A stretch of DNA of 64,000 nt from Adiantum capillus-veneris (GCA_014529385.2 CM043960.1:71808910-71872909), one strand, 5' to 3'; counted from the first letter of the stretch, positions 11,970-24,594 are shown. Translations and numbers: made by a program. Notes: generated by a model from the sequence alone, not told the origin.

Positions 11970-12240
11970 AGGTCTAGACTCCACCAGACCAGACCAGGTA
12001 AGTGACTAGACCCGGCTGGACCAGGGACGAGACCAGGGACGAGGAGGACTAGACCAGGGTCGACTAGACTCGGCTAGACCAAGGACGAGGAGGACTAGAC
12101 CAGGGTCAAGGAGGTCTAGACCAGGGATGAGGACAGGTTGGACAAGGGCGAGAGAGGACTAGACCAGTTGGACCAGGCGAGAGGGGACTAGACCAGTTGG
12201 ACTAGGCGAGAGGAGAACAGTGCAAGGCAAGGTTGGCGAG
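11970..12240. repeat. GACTAGACCAGGG minisatellite in element C leader
   Basis: Degenerate units built from GACTAGACCAGGG, ACGAGGAG and GTTGGACCAGGCGAGAGG, lying between the primer site and gag. No frame crosses it cleanly. Confidence 0.8.
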
Positions 12241-12294
12241 GTAGGCGAAGCTAGAAAAGCCTAACTAGACCTCACAGAGTGAGATTTCAGTTGA

Positions 12295-12313
12295 GGTCCC
12301 ACCGTGATCGCCA
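12295..12313 (-). promoter_or_regulatory. Candidate primer-binding site of element C
   Basis: The minus strand reads TGGCGATCACGGTGGGACC, 13 nt inside the 5' LTR. It has the TGG start expected of a tRNA 3'-end complement. I cannot assign the tRNA. Confidence 0.45.
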
Positions 12314-12326
12314 AAATGAGAGCACC

Positions 12327-12890
12327 TGTAGCGTGGATAATGTGTCGTGCTCTCTACAGTGTGGGTGCCCCTCAGTGCAATGTGCGTGACAATCTCACTC
12401 AAACAAATGGAAACTCTCTCAAACAGAATGAAACACAGAAACAATGGATAACAACATAGACACAAAAGTGGACCAGAACATGTGGACTCGACTAACTCAA
12501 AGAACCATGTACAGACTCTGACGTGGCAGCACACTCAGCTCCAGCCCAGGACTCACAGGTACAAATGGTGTGTCGAGGCTCATATGTGCAGGGATGGTGA
12601 AGCAGTGCTCTGTGTAAGACTCTTGCTCTCGACGACGATGTTGGACCAAAGGTGAAGCTGATAATTGATGACCCACCGCTACTACTCATATGTAACACCA
12701 TAAAGGGCCACCAACGCCTCATAAATGTCAGCCATGTGGTGACCTGGCCACGATGTCCACTAGACCACCGTCGGTACTGCACTGCCACGTGTCACTCCCA
12801 ACCCAGAGGGTCTGTCCAGTGTGAAACAACCTAGACCAACTGTACTAATTGTCCAACTGTCCTATGAAGTGACACTGTAGCCCTGCTACA
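12327..12890 (-). repeat. Element C 5' LTR
   Basis: 564 bp, paired with 7251-7822. The small length difference comes mainly from an indel near the right end. Confidence 0.9.
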
Positions 12891-12895
12891 CTCGC

Positions 12896-14856
12896 ATTCT
12901 ACCCGATCGCAGACATTCAACAATCAAAACCAAACAGCACCTCAGCCATCATTGTAGGCATGGCTTCGACAGAGTGCAACATTGGAACAAGACCAAAACC
13001 GAGATGGTTATCAAGCCGCACGAGGGCTAAGGGATTTGCAAGAACCACCACTCTATTCAAGGTATCAAGGAGAGAGTAAGCCAAAGACTCAAGGGTCAAC
13101 AGAGCCTGGAAGACCACCCATAGAACGAGTTCGAAGAGATGAACCATCTCTGGCAAGAACTGTTAGAAATTATGGCTTAGGAGAACCACTGGGAGAGGAA
13201 CCACCCTACTACAGAAGACCAGAGGAGGTATATCGATTAGGACGTGGAGATCCAATGATGAGGTTTGTGGACCATCGTAGAATTAGACCTTCTCAAGTGC
13301 AAAAATGGGTAAACAAGAAATACACAGGAAACAGAGATCCAAGAGATCATGTAGCAGCCTTTGTGCGTGTAATTAGAGTTGAAGAGGTGTTAGACTTCCC
13401 TACCCAATTTGCAGGGTTTGGACTAACCCTAGAGGATGACGTTGCTACTTGGTTTGACTCTGTAGAGTACGCGTAGAGACTTTGAGTCTATGGAGGAAGT
13501 GTTTGACGAGTTTATCGAGGAATTCTCACAAAGGGGGATAACTTATAATACCGTCTCACAAATCCATAAATTCAAACAGAAAGATGGGGAATCTGTACGA
13601 AAGGTAGCCCTAAGACTAAAAAGATATGTTAAGTTCTGCCCTATGGAAGAACTGCCAACTCAGTCTAGACTTATGCTTATATTCATCCAAGGACTAAGGA
13701 ATACCGATCTCCAGAAGGACTTACATATGAAGAGGAGCACGACGTTGAATGAGTTAACCAAGGAATCTCTTTACCTTGTGGACGATTGTGCGGTCTACAA
13801 AGAGGGGGATTTCAAGGACCTTGACAACGATTCATCTTCACAACAAAGTGGAAGCAAGTCTTCTAAGACAGCACCGAAAGAAGAAGTAGCTGTAAACCAA
13901 GAGCAGCTTGTAGAGGAAGTGCTAAAAAAGATTAACTTGTACGCCAAACCCCAGGCTAAACAGCCCAAGTGGTGTGCTATTGAAAAAAAATGGACAAACC
14001 ATGGGACAGAGGAATGTTATTATAACAAGGGATAGTGAGAGAGAGACCTTACGCTCCCCAAGCTTAGGTAGCTTCTCCTCAAGTTCCACCGATGCCTAGG
14101 TATCAAGCAGGCAACCTACCAGGACCTGTAGGTGTAAAAAGACCACAACCAGTGTTGGGGCAACAACCACCCCTACCAGGATTACGACCAGTCGGTATAA
14201 GATACACACCAACCGTAACCGAATGAGAGGAGAAGTCTTTGGTGCCTATGCATGCATATTATGAAGATCCCAATGGATATGTGGAAAACTCTGTCTATTA
14301 TCCACCAGAAGAACCCTCGACACCAGAACCATGGAGCATGATAGGAAGTACAGGACCACCAACAACTATACAGGCAGCAGGAGAAGGAAGATATATCTTA
14401 GATGAACGAACATTGTTGTTCATAGCCAACGGAGACATGGGCGGACAGAGACATGCATACCAACAAAGAGGAGCTCAGGGAGCACCTCAACAACCCAAGG
14501 GACCCTGCTACAAGTGTGGTGGAGACCATTGGCTAAGAGATTGTCCTCATGATGAAATCATTAGAGTTAACGCATATTGCACCGAGTGTGGAGTTACTCA
14601 TTTGATTCTTGGTTGCCCTAAAAACCCGAGGAAAGGAGCAAAAACTACCTTGAAGATGCTAGAAATAGTACCTTCCAGTGGAGGGTCAGAAAATGAAACA
14701 ATCATACCTATTCAGGCGGTGACACGAGCCCAAGCTCAAAGAAGGACGAACGAACCCATAATTGAAGAACCAAAAACCGATGCTCCAAGTTCAGAAACGA
14801 AAAATCATAGAAGCACTTGGAAAGCTAGAAAGGCGCGTATGAAAGCTAGGAAATAA
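12896..14856 (+). pseudogene. Element B gag: capsid and zinc knuckles
   Basis: Capsid-like sequence runs from 12982 to 13476 (HVAAFVRVIRVEEVLDFP, then DDVATWFDSV). It continues after a frameshift in 13490-14035 (VFDEFIEEFSQRG, VRKVALRLKRYVKFCP, FIQGLR), matching the Retrotrans_gag pattern. A Cys/His segment (WCAIEKKWTNHGTEEC) closes that frame. After a stop and another shift, 14239-14856 carries two knuckles, CYKCGGDHWLRDC and CTECGVTHLILGC. Element D has the same order with four knuckles. Three disruptions make this copy non-functional. Confidence 0.8.
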
Positions 14857-15980
14857 AGAGAGCAAACAGCTCTATCTAAGGAGTTAAAACATACAAAGGG
14901 TAGATTAGAGCGGTTAGAGAATTTAGCTAGCTTAAGCTCACACACCACGGCAACCATAGCACCCAAGGAAATAGCAGAGCCCAAAAGTGCAGGATCAGGA
15001 GGATCAGTACTGGCAGACAAGGCAAATGAGCAGTTGGATGCACTTCTAAAAGCTTATGAAGCCATACTCAAAAAGAACCAAACCCAAGAGAAAAGATGGA
15101 TGACTTATCCATATGCTGAAATAGAAAACAAAGGTTGGAAATGTGTAGAAAGATGATTGAAATAGCTCAATCATTGATGGAAGACCCGTTGGATAAACCT
15201 GCAAATTGGCATGAAGTACCAGCTCCAACCCCTATCCAACCAACTTTAGAGAAACAAGTAGAAACGAAGGAAAGACTCACGAATGCCTATGAGTCCAGAG
15301 GAGAGCCTATCATAGTGCCAAATATAACAGATGAGTCAAGTGACGGGTTCCAACCTAAAACATTGACAGAAATGCGTAAGGACTGTAACGGTCTAGATGA
15401 TCTGTGGAAGCAAATCCGGGAGGCCAACGAGGCTAACAGGGTGAGTAACCACATGAATATCATGAGAAAAGAGAAGAATGAGATCTTACCTCCTATTGAA
15501 GAATTTGAGGCAAGGTCGCAAATGAACTTTGATATACATTCACAAGGGGGAGGCCAGGGATCAATTAGTTCGGGGCATAGCCAACCAGACTCGTTGAAAA
15601 CTTTACCCTCTTACCTAGGAGAGTATGAAGCCAAGTCTGAAGTGAGAGCAATCCCATCTCAAAGACTTTCTTCTAACAAATTGATGGAATCACAAGGATT
15701 GATTGAGTTATTGTCCACCCCGGTGGCATGCACAATCACATTAGCCAAACTCCTAAGGTTACGACCAAACATGTGGACCACAGTAGGTAAATTCCTAGAA
15801 AAATTTGGAGTGGAAGACCCCACCTTGAAGCTTCAAGAAGGGATCAGAGAATTGGACAGGCCTCAACTAAACACTAGGCCAGTACCATTAAACAAAGTTG
15901 GAGAGTATTGCGAGGGAGAAGATGGAAACACCACACTACCAGTAGAATTCCAAGGAGTAAAGTTCCAAAGCTATTCTTGA
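14857..15980 (+). pseudogene. Element B gag-pol linker before protease 1
   Basis: A frame at 15135-15980 is hydrophilic and ends in VGEYCEGEDGNTTLPV. This aligns with LGQYFEGDESNATLPI just before the protease of element D, so it is the gag-protease linker. 14857-15134 is out of frame with both sides but reads as lysine-rich linker. Confidence 0.6.
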
Positions 15981-17178
15981 GAGTGGAGCGGGAGTTGCTA
16001 TCGCCACCAAGGAAATCTAGAAAAAATGGGGAAAACCAACCTTAAGAGCTACCAGAATGAAATTGCAATTGGTAGATGGGTTCATGGAGAAGCCTCTAGG
16101 ACTCTTAAAAAAAGTGATTGTCACTTCGTGCGGAATCGAGTATGAGCATACGTTTGCAATAGTCGATTTCGACAAAAATAACAATTATGAGATCATCTTG
16201 GGAAGACCATTCATGCAACAATTGAAGATGGTCCAAGATTCGGGTTATGACCACATATACCTCAGACATGGTGAGACAACAACTAAAATACACCTGAAAG
16301 ACCATAGTTACAAGGATGTGAACCAGACACTAGTGGAAGAATTTGATTCAACCACATTAGCAGGATTAGAACTCCCAGCATGGTTAGGGCAACAAAAAGA
16401 GCTATGGATGTGCGGAGCTTCACATTGTGGAAGCTTAAGAAGAGAGGAATGCGTCTTAGAAAGAGCGATTGAGGACAAGGAGTATATTCCAGAACCTTTC
16501 CCTGAAGATGCCTTGGAACCTCTAGAATGGGAACACATACTAGCAACATTGGATGTCTGTACCATTACAGATAGTCCAACAACAAAATTTTGCGACATGG
16601 ATAGCTATGATGTGCTACCCTACTACATGGTAAGCATTATACCAGGAGGAGATGAGACGATAGAACCACCAGAACAAGAAGAGTTTTATAACTCCTCTGA
16701 GCATCTGGAAGTAAATAATGACGCAGATAATGAGTGTTCAGACAACTCGAGTGAGTGTGGAGGGAAAACAGAGAATATCAAGTTTTATGATTTTGCTAAT
16801 CGGCACCCTAGACGCCAGGAACGCTATAGGAGGAAACGAGCAGGGAACAAAGCGAGAGAGAACCTGATGCCCAGGATAAAAAGTAAAGCTCACTATTTGA
16901 TGCTTGTAAAAGCAGAGGATTGTGTAAAAGATCAAATATCAGGAAGATTCTCAAAAGTTCGAAGGGAAATAACGCAAGAGGAAAAAAGACAAGTACGAAA
17001 AGCTAAAACAGAAACAAAATCACAAAAATCTCAAAAATCATAAAAAGAAACAACAAAAGACCAAGAGTGGACCAAACTGGAGCGTAAACAGAAATACCAA
17101 GAACTGAAACGGTCTTTACGAGAGGTATGGACTACTGAGGAAGATAATGATGGTAAAGGGGAGTCAGAAAAGGGAAAC
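15960..17178 (+). pseudogene. Element B protease 1 (active-site Asp changed) and basic linker
   Basis: At 15979 the expected catalytic Asp reads Glu (LESGAGVAIATK; element D has LDGGAGVSIVTK). An in-frame TAG follows at 16018, where D has Trp. The rest of the fold is present from 16057, ending in IILGRPFMQQ. A long acidic then Arg/Lys-rich linker (RRQERYRRKRAGNKAR) resembles the one in D and leads, past a TAA at 17041, into the RT frame without changing register. The protease must be inactive in this copy. Confidence 0.8.
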
Positions 17179-20058
17179 ATGAATGTACCATCGCACTATC
17201 GAAAATTCACCATCCAAGACAGAAAAATCATAATGACACCACCAGTCAGAGAAAGAACCAACCAGAAATCTTACGATGGGCGAGAGAATGCAAAAAGGAT
17301 AGACCTTGCGGAACCAGGTGAAAAGCCTCAACCGGTCTATATAGCAAACGATTTAGAGCCTGAAGAAGAAGAACGGCTAACACAACTTCTCAAGAAGTAT
17401 AAAGATGTGTTTGCATGGTCCTATAAAGACCTCAAGGGAGTTGATCCATCGATATGCCAACATACAATTCCTTTGAAATTGGATGCAAAACCTAGCAAAC
17501 AACATCCTTATACATATAATGACACATTTTCTAAACGAATCAAAGAGGACATTGACAAACCGATGGAAGCTGAATTCATCTATGAAATTGAACATACAGA
17601 TTGGGTGTCACCCATTGTGGTAGTCCCCAAAAAGAACGAAAAACTGCGAGTGTGTGTAAACCTCAAAAAGGTAAATGAAGCCACCATAAGGGATAATTAT
17701 CCCTTGCCAATCACAGAACATGTACTTGAGAGGGTGGCTGGGAAACGGGCTTATTCCTTTCTGGTTTCAGGATACATTCAACTGGAAATTGCAAGGGAGG
17801 ATCAACACAAAATAGTGTTTGCCACAGAATGGGAAATTTATGCGTATCGAGTTATGCCATTTGGCTTAACTAATGCCCCAGCTACCTTCCAAAGGTTAAT
17901 GACGCACGCGTTCAAAGAATACTTGAGAATATTCTTAGAAATATACATGGATGATCTTTGTGTACACTCTCTTCTACGAGAGGAACATATTGACCATTTG
18001 CAAAAGGTATTTGAAAAGTGCAGGACATATCGAATATGTATTAACCCGGAAAAGTGTATTTTTATGGTTAGGCAAGGCCGCATCTTAGGACACATTGTCT
18101 CAAGAAATGGCATAACCACTGACCTAGACAAATTCAAAGCCTTAGTAGACCTACCCAGGCCTACTAATGCGAAACAAGTGCAATCCTTCATGGGACACTG
18201 CGGATATTATCGAAGATTCATATATATGTATGCAGTCATTGCACAACCTCTGTATCGTTTGCTAGTCAATTTTGACTGGACCGAGGAGTGTGAAACTTCA
18301 TTCCAAAAGTTGAAGGAAAACTTTGTATCAACACCTGTACTTAAAGCACCAGATTGGGAAAAGATATTTCATGTTTACATTGATGCTTCTGCATACGCAA
18401 TCGGGAGTATTTTGGCTCAACTTGGAGACAGAACAATGGATTTTCCAGTTTGTTATGCAAGCCGACAATTAAACAATGCAGAAAAGAACTACACAACCAC
18501 CGAAAGAGAGGGGTTAGGAATGATTTATGCTGTAAAGAAATATAGGCATTATTTGCTCGCAAATAAATTTGTGTTCTTCATAGATCATCAAGCTCTTTTG
18601 TATCTGGTAAATAAACCATGCAATACAGGGAGAATTGTACGCTGGTTTATTATATTGCTAGAGTTTAATTTCACAGTGGTGGTCAAAAAGGGTAAAACCC
18701 ATCTACGAGTGGATCATCTTTCAAGGATACACAACGGGGAAGCTCCTGAAGGAGTAGATGATGACATACCAGATGCTTATCTTTTCAATATTGAAATGAT
18801 ACCCAAATGGTCTCAGAAAATTGTTAGCATTCTTTCCTTTGGAAGTAGGTTTGATAATACGGAGTACAGATCCAAACAACAAACAATTCGACAAACAAAA
18901 AACTTCCAGTTGATTGCAGGACGGCTGTATCATCTAGGATCGGACCAAATTCTACGATTATGTATAAATCCGGAAGAATTCGAGTGTTACCTTGAAGAAG
19001 CACATGTCCAAGATTGTGCATTTAATTCTTCAGCAGTGAAAACACACCCGAGACTGAAACAGTTAGGGGTTTATTGGTCAACTATGTATGCGGACACACA
19101 TTCTTATGTTACCAATTGTACTATATGTAGTACCAAACGACCAGTGGATCACGCGACATTGTTTCAGGTAAACATTGCACCTGCATGGAGTCAATATATC
19201 ATTGATTTCTTAACCACCAGGACGTTTCCTGAAAACATAACAAGATCACGAAAAAGGGCTATAGAGCTCGAGGCTCGTGACTTTCAGTTAATTGGGAACC
19301 AACTCTATAAGCGAGGAAAGGACAATCAACTTAGAATCTGTGCAAGTGAAAATGAATACATGCTGATTCTAGAGCATGCACATAGCGGAATAAGTGGAGG
19401 ATATTTTTCGGGCGATAAGACGGCAAAAATTGTCTTAACCGTAGGAATATGGTGGCCTACATTGCATATGGATGCTGAAGAGTTTGTAAAGCGTTGTGAC
19501 GCATGTCAGCGCACCAAGGTGCCGATAAAGAGAGATGAGATGCCACTACGGCCAATGATGGAAGCAAGGGCATTTGCAAAATGAGACATTGATTTTGTGG
19601 GACCTATTTCACCCCCTGCATATCGCACCCATACCCAATATATCATTGTGGCTACGGACTATCTCACAAAATGGGCGGAAGCCAAGGCAACACAAAAAGC
19701 AGATGCACGGACCACTGCACAATTTTTGTTTGAAAATGTTTTTGTACGATACGGTTTACCAATAGAAATTGTCAGTGATCGTGGAACACATTTTCTTAAT
19801 GAAGTCATTGAATATTCGTTAGAGGAATTCATGGTCATACATAGGAAATCTGCTCCATACCATCCACAGGAAAATGGACAAGCTGAGGCTACAAATAAAA
19901 CACTATGCACGGTTCTCACTAAAATTGTGTCAGAGTCAAGAACAGATTGGGATCAGCAGCTACACTCAACACTATGGGCATACAGGGTAGCTTACAAAAC
20001 ATCGATAGGAATGACACCGTACAACATGGTGTTTGGCCTAAATGCTATATTACCATAG
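17179..20058 (+). pseudogene. Element B reverse transcriptase, RNase H and integrase core
   Basis: One frame, broken by TGA at 19582 (Trp in element D). RT: the active-site box YMDD is present at residues 256-259, but motif A, FLDGYSGY in D, is reduced to FLVSGY, so a catalytic Asp is lost. RNase H: FHVYIDASAYAIG, then FIDHQALLYLV. Two tandem HHCC-type zinc regions follow (starting FQLIAGRLYHLG near residue 576 and FQLIGNQLYKRG near 702), where D has one. Integrase core: DFVGPI, VSDRGTHF and NGQAEATN keep the D, D, E residues. A frameshift and TAG near 20056 end the frame. Confidence 0.88.
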
Positions 20059-20463
20059 ATTTTTTAATTCCAACTCTACGAGTAGCGAAACGCTTAGAAT
20101 GGATAGGGCATGAGCTCTCTTCAAGAATAGATGATCTTGAAAAGCTAGATGAACTCCGCTTAAGAGCTGTAGGTTCGATCTATGCTAAAAAGAGAAGACA
20201 AAAAGAGTTTTTTGACAAGCATGTGCGAACGAAAGAGTTCAAAACAGGTGATTATATACTTGTTCATACTTTGAAGCAACATGCCAAGAAACTTAAAAAG
20301 CGAGGGATGGGACCCTTTGTGATTAGTGATCTATCACAAAGCAACATGCCAAGAAACTTAAAAAGTGAGGGATGGGACCCTTTGTGATTAGTGATCTATC
20401 ACAAAGTGGAGCTGTCAAGCTTGCTACATTAGCAGGTGAAGAAATGCCAAACTAGATTAGTGG
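20059..20463 (+). pseudogene. Element B integrase C-terminal region
   Basis: After the frameshift the sequence reads DFLIPTLRVAKR, then FFDKHVRTKEFKTGDYILV and KKRGMGPFVISDL. These match the post-core region of element D (FDRHVKDKDIKVGDKVLM, GKGPYRVCEI), a chromatin- or DNA-binding tail in Ty3 integrases. A 65-bp duplication breaks it. Confidence 0.75.
20276..20405 (+). repeat. 65-bp tandem duplication in integrase tail
   Basis: 20276-20340 and 20341-20405 are near-identical (one C/T difference seen). Since 65 is not a multiple of three, the duplication shifts the frame. Confidence 0.92.
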
Positions 20464-21775
20464 ATGTCGATTGAAGAAATATCATTTACCACTAACACGG
20501 GATATGCTTCAACAAATCCATCAAGGAAAACAATGAATGAAGGAGAAACAGAGAGTATGAGAAGAAGCTCAAGCAGAAGCAAAAGAACGCATTGCAAAAC
20601 GAAGACTTCTGCGACAACAACAACAAAGTGGAGCACCATTGCGAATCAATGCCATTCGACTAACGACGTTGGATGAAGACACAGTGGAGCCAATAATTGC
20701 AGTCAAAGTGGATAGCAATCAATTTGAATCGACGACATTGCTTGATTCTGGAGCTCAAGCAAATTTGATCTCTTAAAGATTATACCAACAGCTCAAGTCC
20801 GCAGGTCAACTTCATCCTACTCCTCAAGTGTTGAAAAGTAGTACATCACACTCGTTCAAAACATTGGGCTGGACTATATTGCATGGACAAGTACATCAAT
20901 ACATTTACCCACACAAATGTTATGTAGTCGAGGATGAAAGCACACAACACCCAATGTTGTTGGGACAACCTTGGCAAAAAGAGTACAATGTGCAGATAGA
21001 TTGGAATGTGAATGCAGTCAAAATTCAGCATGCACAAGAACAACAGGTAATAGCCCTTGCTCAACAATACCGGAATAATCAGTTGCCAGCAATGCAGTCA
21101 CTGGAAAAAGAGCCAAAAGCAAGAGTGCCACCAAAGAACAACATGATACCCAAGGCTAACAAACAGGTAAAAGCCAACCATGCTAACTACATACATACAA
21201 AGTCACCGACCGCAGTGCAAAGATCTAGGTTACCAAGAAAAGGGAAACAAGTATGGATGCGGAAGGATAGAAATGACATGGCAGACCAAAAACAATACAA
21301 CGGAAGAATTCAACCGAAGCAGATAGTTCAACCAAAAACCAAGGGCATAAAACAGATATGGATCCCAAAGAAAGTGGTTAGCAATAAACCAAATGTTACT
21401 CGCATTTGGATACCGAAACAAAAGCAAAAGGAACTCCCTTCAGTACAAGCAAAATCGAAAGGCAGACAGCTGCATTTGCAAAAGGACAACTGACTTATGT
21501 GGATGCCAATCAGCAATAAAACAGTGGCACCGAAGGAAGTAGAGAAAAACCTACAAAAACCGACAAAAACAAGCTCCCATTGGAAAGCAAAAGAGATATG
21601 GTATACGGCCATTCCGGCCAAGCCAATCCTCTCCAAAGAGACAACTACGGCCATATCAACAGTAGCGGCAAAGCGACTGCCTTTTCCAAGAAAGACAATC
21701 AAACGGAGAGCAGTAGAGTTACAGCTGTTACTTGCAAAGAAAATAGGAAACCTCGACGGTGAATGCCAATAAGCA
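20464..21775 (+). pseudogene. Element B second retropepsin-like domain and W-[IM]-P-K tail
   Basis: Downstream of integrase a second protease-like fold appears. LLDSGAQANLIS puts a candidate catalytic Asp at 20744, followed by an in-frame TAA at 20774. The frame continues at 20828-21493 with MLLGQPWQKEYNVQIDW, the usual C-terminal retropepsin motif. After it come basic repeats with conserved tryptophan: VWMRK (21254), IWIPK (21359 and 21407) and MWMPI (21500). Element D has the same order with DTGAKYNLLS and four W-[VI]-P-K motifs. The function of this tail is not known to me. Confidence 0.75.
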
Positions 21776-21938
21776 TTTTGCTTATACCCTCCTCTTGCAC
21801 AACATTAATTTTTCCAGGCATTGACCGAGGATGCATAAAATAGGGCCACATTAATCGGCCAAGCATTAGCACAAATTTTTCAACCTATGCACGGCACATA
21901 CTCCGAGGCGATACCTTGTCGTCCGAGAGGACTCCGGC

Positions 21939-21953
21939 TAGGAGGGGGGGAGG
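21939..21953 (+). promoter_or_regulatory. Internal polypurine tract of element B
   Basis: TAGGAGGGGGGGAGG lies about 165 bp after the end of the polyprotein frame and 24 kb before the 3' LTR. It resembles the terminal tract (45966-45978). Element D also has one directly after its pol stop. An additional plus-strand primer is inferred. Confidence 0.55.
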
Positions 21954-23535
21954 CATTCTCAAATGCGGAACCAATAGCAGAAAGAGCAAAAAAGGGCATG
22001 ATTTTCGACTAATTTCAAGAGTTTTTTTTTTATTGCGAAATTTTCTGGACTAACTCAGGTACATATGCCCTTATACAGCATGTATCTATAGGTATATGGG
22101 GCCAAACGCCAAATCAAGCCCCTAGGTGTGTGTATATAAGTAGAAATAGCCATTTTTCGGGCAAAATACTGGTAAAACGGAGAAATCCGACCATAAAAAT
22201 TGCATGTAAGTGTATATAATGTTTTGTGGTGATGTTTTTGATTTATTATGATTTTTGGGGATTTTTTGGGTTTGATTTGCTATTTTCCTTTTAAGTTTGC
22301 TAATTTTCGGTAGAAAAAATTCAAAAATACAAAAAGCAAGTGAAAAACGGTCGCAATGAAAAACAAAAAATATGGGGATGATCAGTGACAATAGGACAAA
22401 CTATGGTACAGTGGGGGTGCAATTATGAGACTGGAGCGGAAAGCGTGTTTTGGCCAGATTTTGATCGAAATGCCAAATTTCTGGTAAACAGGGCAAATGG
22501 AGTCCAAATCAGAAAATTTTTGAGCCTAAACCACATCTCGCAAGAAGTTGGGAGCACATGTCAAATTTCATGAAAAGTAGTTCGGGGACCTCCATTATAA
22601 GAAATTTTCACCTCATTTTTAGCTCATTTTCACTATTGTCCTTTGAGAGAGAGCTTCTACCAGCTAGAGCGAGCGGAACTTCCAGCAGCTTCTACAACGC
22701 GCACGACTACCCGACGGGCTTCAGACATGAGAGGTAGGCTCACCACCTTGAGCTTTTCGCGCATGTTTGTCGTTTTGTCGCGAAAACTAACGTAGGGTTC
22801 ACACACAAAGCGGGCAGTAGAGACCTACATGTAGAAGCGGCCAGAACTACAAGTAGAAGCGGCCAACGGCTAACCCAAAAGAAACGAGACTTCATTGGCA
22901 GCTTACCCTAGCATAGGAGACTAGTCTTGGACGTCCAAAGGCAGTAGAAAACCATCGAGAAAAACCCTAATTCCTAGAATCTCGCAAGAGGCCACCAAAT
23001 GGGAAATCCGTGGAAAGGCGCCAAATGCTAGCAAAATTCATGGGTAGGAGCATCTCGACATTCTTGACAAGTCTAGGTAGCCCACATTACCAAAAGGTGA
23101 CCCGAAGCAGCACTGAACTCAGAAACGGCATAGGAAACACAAAGCGTCAAATAGATCTCGCGGCCAAACCGCATGTCCGTTTGCCACCAAACTTCATGAG
23201 CGGCTTTCCTAGACCATCAACAACCAAGTCCTATGGTGGTAGACCACCACAAATAATCGAAGACTTGTAAACGCAACCACGACTGCTTCTAGAGCGACAA
23301 ATTGCCAAATGGAGCTCCGGTGAAGCCAAAGTCGACAAAAACCATACGGCAAGGATCCCCAAGGGATCGGGAAGCTATGGAGACCAACATCAAGAAATTT
23401 CATCGCCAAAAAGCACTCCAAAAGTCAGAAAACGCCTCGGAGGCTCTGAAATCCACACAGGGAGTTACTTTCTATCCATTTGACTTTTTTGTTGAAATTT
23501 AGGCTTAAAAGGGATTCCATGAAAAAATCATCAGG
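21954..23535 (+). other. Element B post-pol non-coding region
   Basis: No supported gene. AT-rich to about 22640, then more GC-rich. A short direct repeat of TAGAAGCGGCCA lies near 22832 and 22855. Confidence 0.55.
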
Positions 23536-24429
23536 AGATATCCTACGCGTAGGATGTCTCAAGGGCATTTCTGGGCACAGATCTCGACATTTCTCATCAC
23601 ACACATTTTTTGAATGCCCTTCACATGCTAGCCACCAAGTTTCATCACATTTGGATCAAAATTGACCTCATATGCATGAAAAAACGCAAAGTTAGGGCAA
23701 AAATGCAAAGTTAGGGCATAGAGGCAATGAGTCATAGACCTACCAAAACTTGTCCAAATCACATGAAATTTGCACAACACATTCAGAAGCACATAGCCAA
23801 CCAATCTGAGTGGTCACCTGAAAAAATTGATGAAGTAGACATCCTACGCGTAGGATGTCTATTTGACATTTTTGGCCTACAGAGGGTGTTTGTCCATTCC
23901 AGATCTAATCACATCATCTTCAAGAGCTCATATACCCAGTTTGAAGCCATTCTAATCATTTTTGACCCCCAACACCTTCAAGATACACTTTCTCGGTCCA
24001 AAAACACTACACAGGCTCTTACCAACATCAATTCTTGTCCAAATCAAAATCCAAGAGCATGGCCATGTTCCACATGCCAAGAACTACCCACGGAACAAAT
24101 CACAAGCCATTTTAATGAAATAGACATCCTACGCGTAGGATGTCTATTGCATGTTTTTGACCTTTTGTGCAAAGAGTGACATCATGGGAGCCAATACCAT
24201 GGTGCAATGAGCCCATATATCAATTTTCAACCCATTTGGACATCACTTGCTACCTGTTATGGACTTTCTACCCAATTTGTGACCTAAAGCCTGAACCAGC
24301 CCAAAAATCCACTTTTTGATGCCCAAATCCAAATCCAAGCACATAGCCATGTTGTACAGGCCAAGGACCACTAGCATGTCAAGTATCACCCAAGTCTGAT
24401 GAAAAAGACATCCTATGCGTAGGATGTCT
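23536..24429. repeat. Palindrome cluster 2 (four copies)
   Basis: Copies at 23536-23559 (left arm AGATATCCTA, leaving a G-U pair in RNA), 23837-23860, 24122-24145 and 24406-24429 (centre TGCG). Spacings are 301, 285 and 284 bp. The last two belong to the first copy of the 2.29 kb unit upstream of the accessory ORF. Confidence 0.9.
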
Positions 24430-24594
24430 AAATGAAAATTTTTGGCCAGAATTTCACTATGAGCACATGCATAGTTTCACAAGTTCCTTTTAAGCTTTAT
24501 TTTCAATTTTCAAGTCATTTGAAAGGTTAAAACTCAGTTTCTCAGCTGATATGGAAAAAATGCTAACTTCAGACTACTGAGTGCAATAGGATCT

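Larger units (their letters stand above)
7251..12890 (-). mobile_element. Element C: non-autonomous gag-protease LTR element (TR-GAG-like)
   Basis: LTRs 7251-7822 and 12327-12890 start TGTAGCG and end GCTACA, with about 4 percent substitutions by eye. Flanks are CTCAC (7246-7250) and CTCGC (12891-12895), a 5-bp target duplication with one later change. The interior on the minus strand encodes a gag-like region, CCHC knuckles and a retropepsin. It contains no reverse transcriptase, RNase H or integrase, and nothing in 7823-9077 resembles them. It therefore fits the known class of terminal-repeat elements with gag, which depend on a partner element. It interrupts the gag of element B. Confidence 0.85.
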
